Source: an uncultured Lachnospiraceae bacterium
Lineage (GTDB): Bacteria; Bacillota_A; Clostridia; Lachnospirales; Lachnospiraceae
Direction: 5' to 3'
DNA length: 11,159 nucleotides
NCBI GenBank assembly: GCA_902773195.1
Contig: CACYDL010000294.1
Coordinates: 1-11,159 of the forward strand
A model generated the notes under the pieces. The model searched no databases and was not told the origin of the DNA. It saw only the letters and a program-made list of their open reading frames with translations. The first letter of the stretch is position 1; each line of letters begins with the position of its first letter. A program made the position numbers and the translations under genes. Shown one piece after another: positions 7,934 to 11,159 of the stretch.

Positions 7934-9877
7934 ATGTGTCCTGCGCGGAAGGACGAAGAGAGGGAATACCCGCGGCGGCACGCGGACCTGTTCCGGAGGG
8001 GGAAAAACATCGTTATGAATGAAGTGACACTGTCGGAATCCGGCCTGATGGACCTGCTTCACGGAGGAGCGGGCCTTTCCTCGGCGATGACAAGGGACAT
8101 CTTCCTCACGAGGCAGACGGTGGTCGGAACCCGCTATGTGGGTGACGCGGACGCCCTGGTGGAGGAGCTTGTCCCGGGGAGCCGCGTCACACTCCTTCAC
8201 GAGGCCGACAACCGTTTCGACGCAAGAGCCGTCATGGTCATCGACGCGGAGGGGCGAAAGCTGGGCTATATCCCGCGGCACCAGAACGCCGTCATCGCCG
8301 CTCTCCTCGACGCCGGAAAGTCCTTCTACGGGATCGTCCCTGAGAAGCCGCAGAAATACGACGACGAGAACGACGTCTCGGCCTTCAGGTTCCGGATCGA
8401 CCTCTATATGCGGGAATTTATCTCCCCGGAGGATCCCTCGCAGGTCCCGCGGCAGGGCGATCGGGGCTCCTACGCCGTGACCGTGATCGGCTTTTCGGAC
8501 GAGGAACGAAGCCGCATCAGCGCCGTCTGCGCCATCAAGGTGATCAACGGCGACGACCGGGGCCATTTCGAGGAGACGGTTTCCGGGGACGGCGGCAGGG
8601 AGGAACTCCGCCGGGTTCTGACGGCCTTTGACGATTTCGCGGGATATCTCCCGATCGTGTGCCACGGCCTGCAGGGGGCCGGGCTCCGGACGCTGGAGGA
8701 GGCGTACGGGACGGCGCTGGGCAAGGCCTTCTCCTCCCATGTGGCGGACACAGAGCGGATGGCCAGAATCCGTCTCCCCGGGCTGGAGGACACCGGCCTG
8801 GACGCTCTGGTGAAGGAGCTGGGGATCGGGTGCGGCGAGGAGCCGGGCCTGATGCGCGACTGCATCCTTACATGGAAGCTCTACCGGCGCCTCGAGCGGT
8901 CGGAGCTGGACCGGAGGGCGGAACAGCCGCTGAGGCTGATCCCGCTGGAGAAGCTGCGCCGCGAGGGAAAACTCGCCCCGTCCCTCTGCCGGGCGCTGAC
9001 CCGGAGAGGCCTTCTGCTGCTGGGAGACGTGATGGACCGCTCCCGGGCGGATTTTGTCCGGATGGCGGGCGTCAGGACCGGCGGGGCGGAAAAGCTGTCT
9101 GTGCTTCTGGAATCCCTGGGGGCGTCCCTTTCGCAGGAGGACTACGAGCCGACCCGGATCACCTTTCAGCCGAATCCGGAGATGGCCGGGGCGGATGAAC
9201 ACGCGCTGAAAACGATGCTCGGGATATTCGGGGAACAAAGGGTCGAAGAGGTCAGGAATCTTCCCGAGGATAAGAGAAGCCGGGCGATCACCGAGGCGAC
9301 GGACATTGTCCTTGGGCGCCTCAGGGAAAAGGGGGATGAAGACGGGGTTCTTCAGATCCTGATGACCGCGGGCCTGGCAGGCTACCGGGGAGACTTCTCG
9401 GCGGCCGGCTTTTCGCTCCTGGACGGGACGGGTTCTCTGGGACAGAGCACGATGAACGGGTATTACCTTCTGTCCCGCTACTACACCGCGTGGCACAGGC
9501 AGCAGCTGGAGGACGACGCGTTTTCAGGCATGATGAAGACGTGCGTGCGGCTGGCGGACGGAATACTGCAGGAGGACCTGATGGACGGAGCCTCCCCGGA
9601 GGACCGGACCGGGGCCGCGGCCGCGCTGCTGGAGGAGGCGGTCAGCCACGCGCGCTATGCGCCGGACGCGCCGGAGACGGCGCGGATCCTCGAGACGCTG
9701 GGGTACGCCTTCCTGCAGGGGGAGTACGACCCCGGGGACGGGACGGAGATCCGGATCGAGAGAAGCCCGGAGAGCGCCTACAAGGCGTTTTACTACGCGA
9801 AGCTGTACGGAAGCAGAACAGCGGAACCGATGATGAAGGAAGCGCTGGGAGAGGAGTCATATGACGGACCGGTGTAA
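7934..9877 (+). CDS. HIRAN-domain protein with degenerate exonuclease-like fold and alpha-CTD-like helix-hairpin-helix
   Basis: A 647-residue soluble protein; residues 1-27 are Arg-rich and may not be translated if Met28 (8015) is the start. HIRAN core, about 56-135: VVGTRYVG, LLHEADNRFDARAV and LGYIPRHQN match the family pattern. In eukaryotic HLTF this domain binds 3' ends of single-stranded DNA. Residues about 179-320 follow the DnaQ exonuclease layout (strand pair with IKVINGD, then VCHGL, then ADTERMARIRLPG, then a KELGI helix), but the metal-binding acids are missing: the DxE position reads VIGF, the HNxxFD aspartate is A249, and the final HRALxD reads PGLMRD with only D309 left. Residues about 333-400 resemble the RNA polymerase alpha C-terminal helix-hairpin-helix, a DNA-contacting fold. 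The rest is helical, with a Sel1-like end (about 610-638). A nucleic-acid recognition or scaffold role is inferred. It follows the J-protein gene by 25 bases and overlaps the next gene by 17. Confidence 0.8.
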   Translation: MCPARKDEEREYPRRHADLFRRGKNIVMNEVTLSESGLMDLLHGGAGLSSAMTRDIFLTRQTVVGTRYVGDADALVEELVPGSRVTLLHEADNRFDARAVMVIDAEGRKLGYIPRHQNAVIAALLDAGKSFYGIVPEKPQKYDDENDVSAFRFRIDLYMREFISPEDPSQVPRQGDRGSYAVTVIGFSDEERSRISAVCAIKVINGDDRGHFEETVSGDGGREELRRVLTAFDDFAGYLPIVCHGLQGAGLRTLEEAYGTALGKAFSSHVADTERMARIRLPGLEDTGLDALVKELGIGCGEEPGLMRDCILTWKLYRRLERSELDRRAEQPLRLIPLEKLRREGKLAPSLCRALTRRGLLLLGDVMDRSRADFVRMAGVRTGGAEKLSVLLESLGASLSQEDYEPTRITFQPNPEMAGADEHALKTMLGIFGEQRVEEVRNLPEDKRSRAITEATDIVLGRLREKGDEDGVLQILMTAGLAGYRGDFSAAGFSLLDGTGSLGQSTMNGYYLLSRYYTAWHRQQLEDDAFSGMMKTCVRLADGILQEDLMDGASPEDRTGAAAALLEEAVSHARYAPDAPETARILETLGYAFLQGEYDPGDGTEIRIERSPESAYKAFYYAKLYGSRTAEPMMKEALGEESYDGPV

Positions 9878-10562
9878 ATTTACGGAAATCTATGAGAATA
9901 CCTGGGTTCTGGACGATCAGGGAGTGAGGATCTTCCTTCTTGCCGGCAAGGAGCAGGCGCTGGTGATCGACACGGGCATCACCGGAACGGACGTCCGGGA
10001 AGCCGCGAAGGCGGTCACGGACCTGCCTCCCGTGCTGCTCAACACCCACGCGGACATGGACCATATCGCGGGGAACGGCGCCTTTTCGGAGTGCTTCCTG
10101 CACCCGTCGGAGGCGGCCGCCTTCCATCATTCCCCCAGGGGGAAATGCCGCATCCTCCCGGTATTTGACGGGGACGTCATCGATCTGGGCGGAAGATCCG
10201 TGGAGGTGGTTCACATCCCGGGGCACACGCCGGGCAGCATCTCGGTGCTGGACCGCGAGGCCGCCTGCCTGATCGGGGGAGATCCGATTCAGAAGAACGG
10301 CGACATCTACATGTTCGGCCCCAACCGGGACATGGAGGCCTATGTGGCAGGACTCGAGAGACTGATGAGGAGGAGCGGCGAATTTGACGCGGTGTACCCA
10401 TCCCACGCGGAGCTCCGCGTCGGGAAAGAGGTGATTCCCGAACTGATCCGCGGCGCCCGGGATATTCTTGCCGGGAAAATCGAGGGGCAGAAGAAGGAGA
10501 TGCACGGCATGACCGTGCGATCCTGCGACGCCGGCGTGAGCCGTTTTCTCTGCGATCTGTGA
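9861..10562 (+). CDS. Metallo-beta-lactamase-fold hydrolase
   Basis: A 233-residue soluble protein of the usual size for glyoxalase II-like members of the metallo-beta-lactamase superfamily. The metal-binding motifs are in order: NTHADMDH (H63, D65, D67, H68), IPGHTPGS (H122), GGDP (D141) and YPSHAE (H182). The common HxHxDH motif here reads HxDxDH, so D65 stands where the second His usually sits. This variant occurs in parts of the superfamily and leaves a full set of possible zinc ligands. Family members hydrolyse thioesters, lactones, phosphodiesters or lactams; nothing here decides the substrate, and the added domain of RNA-processing beta-CASP nucleases is absent. The start codon lies inside the end of the HIRAN gene (17-base overlap) with GAGGAG 4 bases upstream, so translation is probably coupled to it. 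It may belong functionally with the HIRAN/J pair or just share the transcript. Confidence 0.85.
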   Translation: MTDRCKFTEIYENTWVLDDQGVRIFLLAGKEQALVIDTGITGTDVREAAKAVTDLPPVLLNTHADMDHIAGNGAFSECFLHPSEAAAFHHSPRGKCRILPVFDGDVIDLGGRSVEVVHIPGHTPGSISVLDREAACLIGGDPIQKNGDIYMFGPNRDMEAYVAGLERLMRRSGEFDAVYPSHAELRVGKEVIPELIRGARDILAGKIEGQKKEMHGMTVRSCDAGVSRFLCDL

Positions 10563-10581
10563 GAGGAGGAACCGGAACCGG

Positions 10582-11073
10582 ATGAACCTTTCGGAAGAGG
10601 AACTGAGCCGTATCCTGTTCGGCTACAGCAGGATCAGCGCGGACGGAACCCGCGCCGCTTCGGCTGCCTATCTCTACCGCGACGGCACCCTCACCTACGA
10701 ATGCGGGAGCCGCGAGACGCGGGACGAGCGCAGGATCACGTTCCTTCTCTCCCCCGGATGCCTTCAGTCGATCCGGCAGGTCATCTCCGGGAATTTTTCC
10801 GTCCTGGCCGGTCTGAAGGACCGGATCAACGGGCGGGCGCCCGTGGAAAAGGAGAGCTGCTTCATCTTCGACGGCATCGTGATCGCGGACTGGGACCTGA
10901 CCAGATGGTATCTGGAGGAGGACCGGAAGAAGCATCCGGAGTACTACAGCAATACCGTGAAGGTGGAGCTCACGGAGAACTATGTGCGGGGTGTCTTCGA
11001 CGAGATCTGTTCCCTGATCGAGAACGACGACAAGCAGGTGCGCTACACCCGCGTGATCATGGACGATCTGTGA
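10582..11073 (+). CDS. Conserved-looking protein of unknown function
   Basis: I do not recognise this 163-residue protein. It has no signal peptide, membrane segment or obvious catalytic motif. The predicted layout is mixed alpha/beta: a short N-terminal helix with SEEELSRILFGYSR, beta-type stretches (AAYLYRDGTLTYECG and RRITFLLS), a central helix, then FIFDGIVIADWDLTRWYLEE and a C-terminal helix with VRGVFDEICSLIEND. The aromatic/acidic balance and matching base composition suggest a genuine gene, not a shadow frame. AGGAGG lies upstream at 10564-10569, but its spacing to the ATG is 12 bases, longer than usual. It begins 19 bases after the hydrolase stop, so it is likely the last visible member of the same operon. 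Its last codons and stop share GATCTGTGAGAG with the end of the preceding gene. Confidence 0.7.
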   Translation: MNLSEEELSRILFGYSRISADGTRAASAAYLYRDGTLTYECGSRETRDERRITFLLSPGCLQSIRQVISGNFSVLAGLKDRINGRAPVEKESCFIFDGIVIADWDLTRWYLEEDRKKHPEYYSNTVKVELTENYVRGVFDEICSLIENDDKQVRYTRVIMDDL

Positions 11074-11120
11074 GAGACGATCCCGGGGATACGGCCCGCA
11101 GGAGGAAATCCGGCCGGGTC

Positions 11121-11159
11121 GATCCGCGAGAGGCGATCCGTGAGAGGCGATCCGTGAGA
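11121..11159 (+). repeat. 14-base tandem repeat running off the window end
   Basis: Three consecutive units follow the pattern GATCCGYGAGAGGC: 11121-11134 (Y = C), 11135-11148 (Y = T) and a partial copy 11149-11159 (Y = T). A diverged unit, GATCTGTGAGAGAC, lies at 11065-11078 across the stop codon of the preceding gene. The unit length is not a multiple of three, so it is unlikely to be coding. The array is cut by the window edge, so its full length is unknown. Confidence 0.8.

Noticed and set aside
7874..9496. Minus-strand open frame of 540 codons opposite the HIRAN gene
   Set aside because: The sense strand has HIRAN motifs and a proper ribosome binding site; the antisense product shows no recognisable motif.
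11121..11159. Tandem repeats considered as the start of a CRISPR array
   Set aside because: Units are 14 bases and directly abutting with no spacers, so they do not fit a CRISPR array.
11074..11159. Possible next gene start or terminator in the tail
   Set aside because: The AGGAGG-like run at 11100-11105 is not followed by an ATG, a GTG at 11140 reaches a stop after five codons, and no hairpin with a T run is present. A GTG at 11154 cannot be judged at the window edge.

Overview
The window reads as chromosomal DNA from a GC-rich, Gram-positive-type bacterium, most likely a high-GC member of the Clostridia (Lachnospiraceae/Oscillospiraceae-like). The reasons are strong GGAGG-type ribosome binding sites before nearly every gene, a very large lipobox-anchored surface lipoprotein built from carbohydrate-binding modules, a GPH-type sugar symporter, and a sigma-A-like promoter with a consensus TATAAT. 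The taxonomic call is inference; no rRNA or other marker gene is present. All seven recognisable coding regions lie on the + strand.

Region 1 (1-5193): the last 22 codons of an upstream gene (1-69), then a 1655-residue lipoprotein (110-5077). After its signal peptide it has five related beta-type repeats, an acidic/alanine-rich linker, and a duplicated block of one C-type lectin domain followed by two NPCBM-like domains. It ends with a clear rho-independent terminator (5166-5193). This is probably a cell-surface glycan-binding or adhesion protein.

Region 2 (5216-11073): a promoter (5216-5244) precedes a GPH/MelB-type cation:sugar symporter (5282-6634). Downstream and tightly packed are a coiled-coil protein with a C-terminal J-domain-like HPD segment (6709-7908), a HIRAN protein that also carries what looks like a catalytically dead DnaQ-type exonuclease fold and an RNA polymerase alpha-CTD-like helix-hairpin-helix segment (7934-9877), a metallo-beta-lactamase-fold hydrolase overlapping it by 17 bases (9861-10562), and an unrecognised 163-residue protein (10582-11073). 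Gaps are 74, 25, -17 and 19 bases with no convincing terminator between genes, so a single transcript from the 5216 promoter is plausible.

Region 3 (11074-11159): a short non-coding tail ending in 14-base tandem repeats that run off the window edge.

The most interesting unit is the J-protein/HIRAN pair. It joins a possible DnaK recruiter to a protein whose parts (HIRAN, RNase H-like exonuclease fold, helix-hairpin-helix) all suggest handling of DNA ends or nucleic acid, but which seems to have lost nuclease chemistry. The transporter and lipoprotein show no obvious functional link to that pair. All domain calls come from reading the sequence by eye, without any database search.
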